Assembly (NCBI GenBank): GCA_000497835.1
Contig: KI547175.1
Coordinates: 74,717 to 109,787 of the forward strand
From: a gamma proteobacterium L18
Lineage (GTDB): Bacteria; Pseudomonadota; Gammaproteobacteria; Pseudomonadales; Pseudomonadaceae
Length of the DNA stretch: 35,071 nucleotides
Reading direction: 5' to 3'
The notes beneath the pieces were generated by a model, which was given only the letters and a program-made list of their open reading frames with translations, was not told where the DNA came from and ran no database searches. Position 1 is the stretch's first letter, and every line of letters begins with the position of its first letter. This document shows, one piece after another, positions 16,341 to 24,362 of this stretch. The translations under genes were made by a program, and so were the position numbers.

Positions 16341-17101
16341 GGCACCGAGTCAAGGCCGGTGCCGGTGACCACCGATTGCGACTGGGGTGAGGCCAGGTAG
16401 TCGAGCAGGGCTTTGGCCTCGGCCGGGTGCTCGGCGCCCACCGGGATGCCGGCGGCGAAGCGGGTGACCGACTGCACCGATTCCGGGATCTTGCCCACGT
16501 AAGTCACTCCGGGGATGGGCAGCAATTCGCTGACCTGTTGCAGCCCCAGTTGCGGGTTGCCCTTGGCCACTTCACCGGCCACCGGGATGCGCTCGATCAT
16601 CTTCGCCTTGGGCTTGAGTTGAGCCTCGATGCCCAGGCGCTTGAACAGCTGATCCTGCACATACACGCCACTGGCGCTGTCGGAATAGCCCACGGACTGC
16701 GCCTGCAGCAGGGTCTTCTTCAAGGCCTCGACGCTGCTGATGTCAGGCTTGGGCTCACCGGCCTTCACCACCACGCCGATGCGCGAGTCCGCCAGTTCCA
16801 CCCGCGAACCCGGCAGCACCTTGCCCTGTTTGATCAGGTCATCCAGCGCATAGCCGACCATGATCACCACGTCGGCGTGCTCGCCGCGCGCCAGGCGGTT
16901 GGGGATGGCCTCGGCGGCCTTGCCCATGGACGGCCCCAGGATGGTGTTCAGGGTGTCGCCGTGCTGGGCCGCGAACTGCGGGCCCAGCACCTTGTAGGCG
17001 GCGGTGAAGCCACCCGAGGTCATCACGTTCAGCTCGGCGGCCTGGGCCAGGCTGCTGGCAGTGAAGGCCAGGGCTGCAAGGGTCTTGAACAGTGCTTTCA
17101 T
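16334..17101 (-). CDS. Orphan ModA-like substrate-binding protein
   Basis: A 255-residue periplasmic binding protein of the molybdate/sulfate (ModA, PBP type 2) fold. The signal peptide ends near SSLAQA. Fold motifs are LNVMTSGGFTAAY, a SMGKAAEAIPNRLARGEHADV region, VGYSDSASGVYVQDQLFKRL and a C-terminal PAEAKALLDYLASPQSQ. Three ATG codons lie in a row; the third (17101) has the best spacing to GAGGAA. No ABC permease or ATPase is adjacent; instead an MHS symporter gene lies 10 bases upstream in the same operon. So molybdate transport is unlikely. It may bind the symporter's substrate, perhaps a tricarboxylate. Confidence 0.85.
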   Translation of the reverse strand: MKALFKTLAALAFTASSLAQAAELNVMTSGGFTAAYKVLGPQFAAQHGDTLNTILGPSMGKAAEAIPNRLARGEHADVVIMVGYALDDLIKQGKVLPGSRVELADSRIGVVVKAGEPKPDISSVEALKKTLLQAQSVGYSDSASGVYVQDQLFKRLGIEAQLKPKAKMIERIPVAGEVAKGNPQLGLQQVSELLPIPGVTYVGKIPESVQSVTRFAAGIPVGAEHPAEAKALLDYLASPQSQSVVTGTGLDSVPH

Positions 17102-17111
17102 CATCATTTCC

Positions 17112-18413
17112 TCACACGGCGGCGCGCAGCTGGGCGCTGCCGCGACGGTACAGGTACAAGGTGGCGCACAGCGCGCACAGGGCGGCGAAGCTCATCCAGT
17201 AACCGGGGGCAGCCTTGTCGCCGCTGCTGTGGATCAGCGCGGTGGAGATGGCCGGGGTGAAACCGCCGAACACTGCGGTGGCCAGGCTGTAGGCCAGGGA
17301 GAAACCGGCCACGCGTACTTCCACCGGCATGATTTCAGTCAGCGCCGGGATCATCGCGCCGTTGTACATGCCATACAGGAACGACAGCCACAGCAGGGTT
17401 TCCAGCATGTGCGCAAAGCTCGGTGCCTGGGCCAGGAACGACAGCGCCGGGTACGAGGTGGCGATGGCCAGCACGGTCATGGCGATCAGCATCGGCTTGC
17501 GGCCGATGCGGTCCGACAGGGCGCCGCCGATGGGCAACCAGATGAAGTTGGACACACCCACCAGCAGGGTCACCATCAGTGCGTCGGCGGTGCTCAGGTT
17601 CAGCACGCTTTTACCGAACGTCGGCGCATACACAGTGATCAGGTAGAAGGCGGTGGTGGTCATGGCCACCATCAGCATGCCGGCCACCACGATGTTCCAG
17701 TTGGCGATCAGGGTGTTGTACACCTCGCGCATGGCCGGGCGGTGACGACGGGCGGTGAACTCTTCGGTTTCTTCCAGCTTGCGACGCAGCAGGAAAATGA
17801 ACGGCACGATCATGCAGCCCACGGCGAACGGAATGCGCCAGCCCCAGGCGGCAATGTCATCGCCGCTCATCCACTGGTTCAGGCCGTAGCCCAGTGCAGC
17901 CGCCACCACGATGGCCACTTGCTGGCTGGCGGACTGCCAGCTGGTGTAGAAGCCCTTCTTGCCGGGCGTGGCCATTTCGGCCAGGTACACCGACACGCCG
18001 CCCAGTTCTGCACCGGCCGAGAAGCCTTGCAGCAGGCGGCCGATCAACACCAGCGCGGGTGCCAGCAGGCCGATGGTTTCGTAACCAGGTACCAGCACAA
18101 TCAATATGGTGCCACTGGCCATGATCGACAGCGTCACGATCAGCCCCTTGCGGCGGCCCACGTCGTCGATATAGGCACCCAGGATCACCGCGCCCAGCGG
18201 CCGCATCAGGAAGCCGGCGCCGAACACGGCGAAGGTCATCATCAGCGAGGCGAACTCACTGCTGGCGGGGAAAAAGGCGGCGGCGATGTGGGTGGCGTAG
18301 AAGCCGAACAGGAAGAAGTCGAACTGTTCCAGAAAGTTGCCCGAGGTAACCCGGAATACCGCGCCGGCTTTGGCGCGTGCGGACGCGGACGCGCCCTGGT
18401 GCGAGGACTGCAT
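17112..18413 (-). CDS. MHS-family MFS symporter, citrate/tricarballylate-like
   Basis: A 12-helix proton symporter of the metabolite:H+ symporter family, 433 residues, close in length and pattern to TcuC and CitA. It begins with the family stretch VFRVTSGNFLEQFDFFLFGF and has the loop motifs AYIDDVGRRKG after helix 2 and GGALSDRIGRKPML in the middle loop, plus GRLLQGFSAGAELGGVSVYL. The second ATG (18413) is chosen because GGGAG sits six bases upstream; the first (18419) has no space for it. It is the first gene of a two-gene operon with the ModA-like protein. The likely substrate is a tri- or dicarboxylate, from family resemblance only. Confidence 0.85.
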   Translation of the reverse strand: MQSSHQGASASARAKAGAVFRVTSGNFLEQFDFFLFGFYATHIAAAFFPASSEFASLMMTFAVFGAGFLMRPLGAVILGAYIDDVGRRKGLIVTLSIMASGTILIVLVPGYETIGLLAPALVLIGRLLQGFSAGAELGGVSVYLAEMATPGKKGFYTSWQSASQQVAIVVAAALGYGLNQWMSGDDIAAWGWRIPFAVGCMIVPFIFLLRRKLEETEEFTARRHRPAMREVYNTLIANWNIVVAGMLMVAMTTTAFYLITVYAPTFGKSVLNLSTADALMVTLLVGVSNFIWLPIGGALSDRIGRKPMLIAMTVLAIATSYPALSFLAQAPSFAHMLETLLWLSFLYGMYNGAMIPALTEIMPVEVRVAGFSLAYSLATAVFGGFTPAISTALIHSSGDKAAPGYWMSFAALCALCATLYLYRRGSAQLRAAV

Positions 18414-18544
18414 GTGCATCTCCCATCGTTTTTATGACACGTGCGGCAGGGCACATGGGTTTCTTGTAGGGGGACGATGGTCGCGGAAATATTTTGAAAT
18501 GATAACTGCATTTTTCTGATGGATTGATGCGCAGCTGTTATCAG

Positions 18545-18814
18545 TCAGCGCATCAGCCGCCCGCGGCGCAGACGGATCGGGCCGCTGCCGATGGCATTGG
18601 GGGGCAGGGTGGCCTCGCCTTGAGTGATGCGCAAAACGCCTGCTTCGGCCAGGCACGAGGCCACGCGGCGGATGTCCGGCATCAGGCTGCGCCACAGGGC
18701 TTCGTCGGCGCTCAGCACCCGTGCCACATCACTGGGGCAGATGGAGTCCTCGGTGGCGCGTTGGGAAAGCAGGGCGAAAATCGCCCGGGTGATCATGCTG
18801 TCGTCGATAGTCAT
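18545..18814 (-). CDS. DUF3253 domain protein (89 aa)
   Basis: A small protein of 89 residues starting MTIDDSMITRAIFALLSQRA. It has the DUF3253 pattern: CPSDVARVL, then WRSLMPDIRRVASCLAEAGVLRI, then TQGEATLP and a basic end GPIRLRRGRLMR. The fold is probably a winged helix, as the helix-turn pattern and basic tail suggest, but no function is known. The start at 18814 has no clear ribosome binding site. A longer frame to 19006 runs into the repeat at 18884-19145 and is rejected. Its promoter must lie within about 70 bases or inside that repeat. It is on the same strand as the symporter gene, 131 bases upstream of that gene's start codon. Confidence 0.75.
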   Translation of the reverse strand: MTIDDSMITRAIFALLSQRATEDSICPSDVARVLSADEALWRSLMPDIRRVASCLAEAGVLRITQGEATLPPNAIGSGPIRLRRGRLMR

Positions 18815-18883
18815 GGGAATGCGCGGCAGTAACAAAAATGTCTTTGTAACAGAGCCGGGGCATTCAAGCCATGCGCCAGAGCT

Positions 18884-19145
18884 AACCAGGTGATCCCCCA
18901 GACAAAATCGGCCCGAAACAGATGTGGGACCGGGCGAAGCTCGGGAAATGAACGACGCGATATTGCGCCGGCCGCTTCCCGAGCTTCGCCCGGTCCCACA
19001 GGACAAGGCTGCGGTGTGCGTTCGAGGTGCATGTCTTGGGTTGTGTGGCGTCCTTGAGATCGCGCGCCGCCCGCGCGGCGCTTCCCGGCCAGAGGCCGGT
19101 CCTACATTTGTTTCGGGCCAGTTTTGTCTGTGGGATTGCCTGGTT
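18884..19145. repeat. MITE-like element with 52-base terminal inverted repeats
   Basis: Bases 18884-18935 and 19095-19145 are inverted copies with few mismatches. Read inwards each has AACCAGG, then a CAGACAAAA block, then GGCCCGAAACARATGTRGGACC. Inside lie a REP pair (18923-19000), the conserved AACCCAAGACATGCACC segment (19025-19042, reverse) and the GCGCGCCGCCCGCGCGGCGC palindrome. The interior has no gene. It fills most of the 353 bases between the DUF3253 gene and the formate/nitrite channel gene. Confidence 0.8.
18923..19000. repeat. REP pair nested in the element
   Basis: TGTGGGACCGGGCGAAGCTC plus GGGAA at the left end and its exact reverse complement at the right, 28 bases apart. The same REP type occurs at 24363-24532 and 29498-29562. 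Confidence 0.85.
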
Positions 19146-19167
19146 CGCCTTGGTGTACGGCGCGGTC

Positions 19168-19971
19168 TCAGCGTTGCACTTCAACCAGCGGCGCAGCCTC
19201 GCCGCGCGCCTGCTTGCCGAACGCCACGAAGTAGGCCAGGCCCACGAACACCGCGCCACCCACGGCATTGCCCAGGAACACCGCCACCAGGTTGTTCACG
19301 CACAGGCTCCAGTCCAGTGCACCGGCAAAGATGGCCGCCGGAATCACGAACATGTTCGCCACCACGTGCTGGAAACCGATGGCCACGAAGCCCATCACCG
19401 GGAACCACATGCCCAGGATCTTGCCGGTCACTTCCTTGCTGGCGTAGCTCAGCCACACCGCCAGGCACACCATCCAGTTGCAGCCGATGCCCGAGACAAA
19501 GGCGTGGGTGAAGTCGGCGCTGGCCTTGGCATTGGCAATGGCCAGGGTCTTGGCCAGGAACGGCCCTTCGGTGAGGCCCAGCACATGGCCGAAGCAGTAG
19601 GCCACGAACACTGCGCCCGCCAGGTTGGCCAATGTCACCAGCAACCAGTTGCGCAGCAGCGCGCCCAGTGCGATCTTGCCGCTGAACAGGGCCATGGGCA
19701 GGGTCATCATGTTGCCGGTCAGCAGTTCACCACCGCCCAGGATCACCAGGATCAGGCCCAGCGGGAACACCGCCGCGCCCAGCAGGTTGCCCAGGGAGGA
19801 CCACGGGCCGGGAATCATGGTGCTGACGTGGATGTCCAGCAGAAAGCCCAGGGCGATGAAAGCACCGGCCAAAAAGCCCAGCACCAAGATCGCCGACAGC
19901 GGCGCGTGGGCTTTTTTGGTGCCGGTTTCGATGGCCATTTCGGCGATCTGCTGGGGGGTGTTCAGGGACAT
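19168..19971 (-). CDS. Formate/nitrite transporter (FNT) family channel
   Basis: A pentameric inner-membrane channel protein of 267 residues, related to FocA and NirC, which move formate, nitrite or similar small anions. Six hydrophobic helices are evident. Family signatures are LGFLAGAFIALGF (helix 1), GGGELLTGNM (the omega-loop region of helix 2), FVSGIGCNWMVCLAVWL (helix 4) and GFQHVVANMFVIP (helix 5). Which anion it carries cannot be decided from these motifs. The ATG at 19971 gives MSLNTPQQIAEMAI. There is no adjacent formate dehydrogenase or nitrite reductase gene. A partial ANR/FNR-like site lies about 80 bases upstream. Confidence 0.9.
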   Translation of the reverse strand: MSLNTPQQIAEMAIETGTKKAHAPLSAILVLGFLAGAFIALGFLLDIHVSTMIPGPWSSLGNLLGAAVFPLGLILVILGGGELLTGNMMTLPMALFSGKIALGALLRNWLLVTLANLAGAVFVAYCFGHVLGLTEGPFLAKTLAIANAKASADFTHAFVSGIGCNWMVCLAVWLSYASKEVTGKILGMWFPVMGFVAIGFQHVVANMFVIPAAIFAGALDWSLCVNNLVAVFLGNAVGGAVFVGLAYFVAFGKQARGEAAPLVEVQR

Positions 19972-20049
19972 GGGAAGTCACTCGTGAGCCAGATAAAAGG
20001 GTGCGCTTTTCCACGCTGCGCCATCCTGGCCCTGCGACGATTTGCGACA

Positions 20050-20063
20050 TTGATTGGCGCAAA
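20050..20063 (-). promoter_or_regulatory. Weak ANR/FNR-like site
   Basis: TTGATTGGCGCAAA resembles TTGAT-N4-ATCAA in one half only. It is placed about 80 bases before the FNT channel start, where an anaerobic activator could act. Low confidence. Confidence 0.22.
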
Positions 20064-20130
20064 AGCTAATGGCTAGAGGCCTGCACGTCTAATCGCTTGT
20101 TTCGATAGCGCGATTGACCCCGTCGATGGC

Positions 20131-20197
20131 TGTGGGAGCTGGCTTGCCAGCGAGCTGTTTGGGGCCCCGAGAGCTCGCTGGCCAGCCAGCTCCCACA
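20131..20197. repeat. REP pair (head-to-head palindrome)
   Basis: TGTGGGAGCTGGCTTGCCAG plus CGAGCT (20131-20156) faces an inverted copy (20172-20197) with 15 bases between. This is a common pseudomonad REP type. Confidence 0.88.
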
Positions 20198-20217
20198 ATG
20201 GGCATGGCAATAAATGT

Positions 20218-20246
20218 GTGAGCATTGCCTTTAAGCGGTATAGAAT
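20218..20246 (+). promoter_or_regulatory. Candidate promoter of the kaiC-like operon
   Basis: GTGAGC (20218-20223) and TAGAAT (20241-20246) are 17 bases apart. The -10 box is good and the -35 box weak. Confidence 0.3.
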
Positions 20247-20325
20247 TCCTTATTCTTCAAGAGATTGAGCGCTCTGCTCGCAAAGGGCTCTATCTCGGCG
20301 ATTATTCACAAAGGCAGGCCGGATC

Positions 20326-21768
20326 TTGGAACAGCTAAAACGCCTTGAAAGCGGTATTGAAGGGCTCGACCTTCTATTGAAGGGCGGGCTGGTCGCAGGT
20401 TCGTCCTATATCGTCCAGGGGCGACCAGGGTCGGGCAAGACCATCCTGGCCAACCAGCTGGGCTTCAACCACGTGCGCAATGGCGGCCGCGTACTGGTGG
20501 CGACCTTGCTGGCCGAGTCCCACGAGCGACTCTTCCAGTACCTGTCCACCCTGAGCTTCTTCGACGCCAGCCGCATCGGCAACGAGATCCAGTTCGTCAG
20601 CGCGTTCGACACGCTGGAAAACGACGGACTGGACGAAGTGGTCAAGCTGCTGCGCCGCGAGATCAGCCGGCAGAAAGCCACGGTGCTGATCGTCGACGGT
20701 CTGCTCAACGCGCGCTCCAAGGCCGAGTCGCAGATCGACACGAAAAAATTCATCTCCGAATTGCAGGGTCACGCCGCGTTCGCCGGCTGCACCGTGCTGT
20801 TCCTCACCAGCTCGCGCCTGGACGATGGCAGCCCTGAGCACACCATGGTCGATGGCGTCATCGAGCTGGGTGAAGAACTGTTCGGCACCCGCTCGGTACG
20901 TCGCATCCAGTTGCGCAAGACCCGGGGCAGCGGTGCGCTGTCCGGGCTGCATGAGTGCGAGATCACCGACGACGGCCTGGTGGTGTACCCGCGTCTGGAA
21001 AGCCTGTACAGCCACCCGTCACGCCGCGACGACGCCGACCTGACGCGCCTGCCCAGTGGCGTGCCGGCGCTGGACAAGCTGATCGGTGGCGGCCTGCCGC
21101 GTTCCTCGGTAACCCTGGCCATGGGCCCTTCGGGTATCGGCAAGACCTCGCTGGGCATTCAATTTCTCGGTGCCGGTACACACGTGGAGCCAGCGCTGCA
21201 TTTTGGCTTCTACGAATCGCCCCAGCGCCTGGGCATCAAGGCCAAGGCCCTGGGCTACGACTTCCAGGCCATGCAGGATGCCGGCGCGCTGTTCGTGGCC
21301 TGGCAACCCACCACCGAAGGGCTGGTGGACGGCCTGGGCGCGCGCCTGCTCAAGCTGGTGGACCAGCATCGCATCAAGCGCGTGCTGATCGACAGCCTGG
21401 GTGGCATGACCCGCTGCGCCACCAGCCAGGCACGCCTGACCGAGTTCTTCAGCGCGTTGATGGGCGAACTGCGCGCCCGTGGCGTCACGGTGTTCGTGAC
21501 CTGGGAAATCCGTGGCCTGTTCGGCCCCGAGATCAGCTCGCCCACTCCCGACCTGTCCAGCATCGTCGATAACATCCTGCTGCTGCGCTTTGTCGAATAT
21601 GAAGCTGAACTAAAACGCCTGCTGTCCATCCTTAAAGTAAGGGACAGCGTTTATGACCCCTCCCTGTTGGAGCTGGTCATCGACGACCGCGGTATCGATC
21701 TCAAAAAGGCCTTCAAGCATGCAGAGGCAGTGTTATCCGGTAGCGCCTCGGCGGTCAGCAAGCCTTGA
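20326..21768 (+). CDS. KaiC-like double RecA-domain ATPase
   Basis: A 480-residue protein built, like cyanobacterial KaiC, from two RecA-type ATPase domains. CI has Walker A GRPGSGKT (32-39), Glu64 in LLAES and Walker B Asp124 in LIVDG. CII has Walker A GPSGIGKT (267-274), Glu297 in GFYES and Asp356 in VLIDS. In CII the stretch DLSSIVDNILLLRFVE aligns with the KaiC phosphorylation segment, with Ser411-Ser412 at the places of Ser431-Thr432. It starts with TTG at 20326. A single-receiver gene follows 21 bases later. No kaiA or kaiB is present. It is probably a signalling ATPase that works with the receiver; a circadian role is not implied. Confidence 0.9.
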   Translation: MEQLKRLESGIEGLDLLLKGGLVAGSSYIVQGRPGSGKTILANQLGFNHVRNGGRVLVATLLAESHERLFQYLSTLSFFDASRIGNEIQFVSAFDTLENDGLDEVVKLLRREISRQKATVLIVDGLLNARSKAESQIDTKKFISELQGHAAFAGCTVLFLTSSRLDDGSPEHTMVDGVIELGEELFGTRSVRRIQLRKTRGSGALSGLHECEITDDGLVVYPRLESLYSHPSRRDDADLTRLPSGVPALDKLIGGGLPRSSVTLAMGPSGIGKTSLGIQFLGAGTHVEPALHFGFYESPQRLGIKAKALGYDFQAMQDAGALFVAWQPTTEGLVDGLGARLLKLVDQHRIKRVLIDSLGGMTRCATSQARLTEFFSALMGELRARGVTVFVTWEIRGLFGPEISSPTPDLSSIVDNILLLRFVEYEAELKRLLSILKVRDSVYDPSLLELVIDDRGIDLKKAFKHAEAVLSGSASAVSKP

Positions 21769-21789
21769 AGACGCCCGGATCGAGCTGAC

Positions 21790-22167
21790 ATGAGCACCAT
21801 CCTGATCGTCGACGACGAATTCATGATTGCCAACATTCTCGAACTGGCGTTCGAGGATGAGGGCTATGAGGTTGTCAAGGCAGCCAACGGCCGCAAGGGG
21901 CTGGAGGTGCTTGAGCGCGAGCGTCCGGCGCTGGTGATCACCGACTTCATGATGCCGGTGATGGACGGTCTGGAGATGGCCCGCAAGATTCGCGAGCATC
22001 CCCTGCACAAGGATCTGCCGATTCTGTTGATGAGCGGTGCCCAGGGCAGCATCGGCCGCGCCACCCCGGAACTGTTTGCGGCGGTGTTCGACAAGCCGTT
22101 CAAGATCGATGATGTGGTGGCCAAGGTGCATGAGCTGATCGGCCCTTCCGACAACTCACCGCACTGA
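21790..22167 (+). CDS. Stand-alone response regulator receiver
   Basis: A 125-residue protein made of one receiver domain with no output domain, of the CheY/Spo0F type. The acidic pair Asp8-Asp9, phospho-acceptor Asp52 (VITDFMMP), Ser82 and Lys102 (FDKPF) are all in place, so it should be phosphorylated. It is 21 bases downstream of the KaiC-like gene on the same strand, almost certainly one operon. No histidine kinase lies nearby, so phosphate comes from an unlinked kinase or the pair acts as a switch with the ATPase. The 3' end overlaps the convergent aminotransferase gene by 12 bases. Confidence 0.93.
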   Translation: MSTILIVDDEFMIANILELAFEDEGYEVVKAANGRKGLEVLERERPALVITDFMMPVMDGLEMARKIREHPLHKDLPILLMSGAQGSIGRATPELFAAVFDKPFKIDDVVAKVHELIGPSDNSPH

Positions 22168-23349
22168 GTCCAGCAACGCCAGCACTCGCTCGACGATCGC
22201 CTCGCGGTCTGCGTCGCCCAGCGTCAGCGGCGGCAGCAGCCGAATGGTCTGGCCCCGGGCGATATTGATCAGCAACCGATACTCACGTGCGGCCAGTTCT
22301 GCAAGGTGGCGACCGGGCTGGCGCAGATCGATGCCGATCATCAAGCCGTGGCCTCGCACCGCCAGCACCTGAGGGTGGTCATTCAGGGCGGCCCGCAAGC
22401 CTTCCAGCAACTGCTCGCCCTGCCGTTGGGCATTGGCAACCAGTCCTTCCTGCTCCATGATCTGCAGCACCGTGCACGCCACCCGGCACGCTAGCGGGTT
22501 ACCGCCAAAGGTGCTGCCGTGGCTGCCAGGGCCGAACAGCTCGGCAGCAGGCCCCGCGGCCAGGCAGGCGCCGATTGGCAGGCCATTGCCCAGGGCCTTG
22601 GCCAGGGTCATCACGTCAGGTACCACGCCTTCATGCTGACCGGCGAACCAGCGGCCGGTACGACCCAGGCCGGTCTGGATCTCGTCGAGCATCAGTAGCC
22701 ACTGCTGGGCATCGCACAGTTCACGCAGGGCCTTGAGGTAACCGCTGGGCGCCACCTGCACGCCGCTTTCGCCTTGCACCGGTTCTACCAGTACGGCGGT
22801 GATGCGTTGGCCGTGGCTTTGTGCCAGTGCCTGCAACGCCAGTACATGGCCAAACGGCACTTTGATGAATCCGTCCACCAGCGGCGCAAAACCTGCCTGG
22901 CAGCTGGGGCTGTCACTGGCCGACAGGGTGGCGAAGGTACGACCATGAAAACTGTTCTCCATCACCACCACCAGCGGCTGGCGAATGCCCTTGCGCTGGG
23001 CGTGCAAGCGCGCCAGTTTCAGCGCCGTTTCGTTGGCCTCGGCGCCGGAATTGCAGAAGAACGCCCGGTGCATCCCGGCCAGGGTGGTCAGCCGTTCGGC
23101 CAGGCGTACCTGCCAATCGATGCGGTACAGGTTGGAGGTATGCAGCAACATTCCTGCCTGTTCGCGTATGGCTTCGACAATACGCGGATGGCTGTGGCCC
23201 ACCGACGTCACCGCCACGCCGGCCAAGGCGTCCAGGTACTCGCGGCCTTCGGCGTCCCACAGGCGGCAGCCTTCACCGCGCACGAAACTGATCGGCAGCG
23301 GCTGGTAGTTGTTCATCAGGCTGGGTGGGTGGCTGGGCAAAGCATTCAT
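22156..23349 (-). CDS. Acetylornithine-type class III aminotransferase
   Basis: A PLP-dependent aminotransferase of 397 residues in the ArgD/AruC (acetylornithine / succinylornithine) subgroup, transferring the delta-amino group to 2-oxoglutarate. PLP features are clear: CNSGAEANETALKLAR (99-114), SFHGRTFATLS, Asp222 in LDEIQTGLGRTG and Lys251 in TLAKALGNGLPIGA. The ATG at 23349 has AGGAGA upstream. It is divergent from a LysR gene with a dyad operator between, so it is probably regulated separately from arginine biosynthesis. It may therefore serve a catabolic or specialised diamine or amino-acid role; the substrate is not certain. Confidence 0.88.
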   Translation of the reverse strand: MNALPSHPPSLMNNYQPLPISFVRGEGCRLWDAEGREYLDALAGVAVTSVGHSHPRIVEAIREQAGMLLHTSNLYRIDWQVRLAERLTTLAGMHRAFFCNSGAEANETALKLARLHAQRKGIRQPLVVVMENSFHGRTFATLSASDSPSCQAGFAPLVDGFIKVPFGHVLALQALAQSHGQRITAVLVEPVQGESGVQVAPSGYLKALRELCDAQQWLLMLDEIQTGLGRTGRWFAGQHEGVVPDVMTLAKALGNGLPIGACLAAGPAAELFGPGSHGSTFGGNPLACRVACTVLQIMEQEGLVANAQRQGEQLLEGLRAALNDHPQVLAVRGHGLMIGIDLRQPGRHLAELAAREYRLLINIARGQTIRLLPPLTLGDADREAIVERVLALLDSVR

Positions 23350-23383
23350 GGGCGCCGTCTCCTGTGTTGGACGCCCTCAGTAT

Positions 23384-23408
23384 GTTTATCCAGCATGATG
23401 AGATAAAC
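23384..23408. promoter_or_regulatory. LysR-type operator dyad
   Basis: GTTTATC (23384-23390) and GATAAAC (23402-23408) form a perfect 7-base dyad with 11 bases between. It lies between the divergent aminotransferase and LysR genes, about 35-60 bases from each start, as expected for a LysR binding site with autoregulation. Confidence 0.6.
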
Positions 23409-23446
23409 GCCTCTACACTGATAGGACTATCAAGCAGGAGTGGCTA

Positions 23447-24349
23447 ATGGACCTGTTTCAGGCCATGGGCGTATTCGTCCAAGTGGTGGAGGGCGGCAGC
23501 ATGACCGCTGCCGCCGAAGCGTGCGGCATGTCCACCACCATGGTGGGCAACCACCTGCGGGCGCTGGAGCAGCGCTTGGGCGTCAGCCTGCTGCGCCGCA
23601 CCACGCGGCGGCAGAGCCTGACCGAATTCGGCAGTGCGTATTACCAGCGCTGCCTGGACATCCTGGGCCAGGTCAGCGCGGCCGAGCAACTGGCCGAAGA
23701 AGTGCAGGCCGTGCCCCATGGCACGCTACGGGTCACTGCGCCGCCCACCTTCGGTGCCGAGTGCCTGATGCCGTGCCTGACGGGGTACCTGGCGGCGAAC
23801 CCGGCGGTGAAGCTCGACGTGGTGCTGACCGACCGGCTGGTGGACCTGGTGGAGGAGGGATTCGATGCCGCCATCCGCCTGGGCACCCTGGAAAACTCAA
23901 GCCTGGTGGCGCGGCCGTTGTACGACTACGGGCTGACCCTGTGCGCAGCGCCTGCCTACCTGGCAGCCCGCGGTACGCCGACGGATGTACAGGCACTGGC
24001 CCGGCATGACTGCCTGGCGTTCGCCTACCCGGCGGGCACCGAATGGCGCTGGACACAAAAGCACTGGCGCTTGTCCGGGGCCGATGGCGAGGTGAGCGTG
24101 GACGTCAGCGGCCGCATCGCCGTCAACAGTGCGCCGGCGCTCAAGCGTGCGGCGCTGTCGGGGCTGGGGATTGCGATGTTGCCGGACGCGCTGGTGCGCG
24201 AGGAATTGCAGGATGGGCGGCTGGTGCCATTGCTGCCGCAGTGGCACCTGCCGGTACGGCCGATGCACCTGGTGTACCCGCAGGAGCGCTATCGCTCGCC
24301 CAAGTTGCGCAGTTTTGTCGATTACATCATTGGCGAGATGGGGCGGTGA
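23447..24349 (+). CDS. LysR-family transcriptional regulator
   Basis: A 300-residue LysR-type regulator. The winged helix is at about 1-60 (MDLFQAMGVFVQVVEGGSMT, then SLLRRTTRRQSLTEFG), and the effector domain runs from about 88 (GTLRVTAPPTFGAECLMP) to the end (FVDYIIGEM). This is the subgroup that resembles DsdC/AaeR-like single-gene regulators. The ATG at 23447 follows AGGAG. It is divergent from the aminotransferase gene with a clear dyad between, so that gene is its likely target. A 170-base palindromic repeat follows it 13 bases after the stop. Confidence 0.92.
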   Translation: MDLFQAMGVFVQVVEGGSMTAAAEACGMSTTMVGNHLRALEQRLGVSLLRRTTRRQSLTEFGSAYYQRCLDILGQVSAAEQLAEEVQAVPHGTLRVTAPPTFGAECLMPCLTGYLAANPAVKLDVVLTDRLVDLVEEGFDAAIRLGTLENSSLVARPLYDYGLTLCAAPAYLAARGTPTDVQALARHDCLAFAYPAGTEWRWTQKHWRLSGADGEVSVDVSGRIAVNSAPALKRAALSGLGIAMLPDALVREELQDGRLVPLLPQWHLPVRPMHLVYPQERYRSPKLRSFVDYIIGEMGR

Positions 24350-24362
24350 TTGTGGTGCGCCT

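Larger units (their letters stand above)
19972..20325. other. Divergent intergenic region, FNT channel / kaiC-like gene
   Basis: This 354-base region holds the REP pair at 20131-20197, a weak ANR/FNR-like site at 20050-20063 and a promoter candidate for the kaiC-like gene at 20218-20246. No gene is seen. Confidence 0.6.

Noticed and set aside
17004..18437. 477-codon + strand frame over the MHS symporter
   Set aside because: Gln/His/Gly-rich shadow of the symporter gene with no domain or ribosome site.
18501..18542. GATAAC/GTTATC dyad upstream of the MHS symporter as LysR operator
   Set aside because: The arms are only six bases with 30 between, and the link to the LysR gene 2 kb away is too weak to call.
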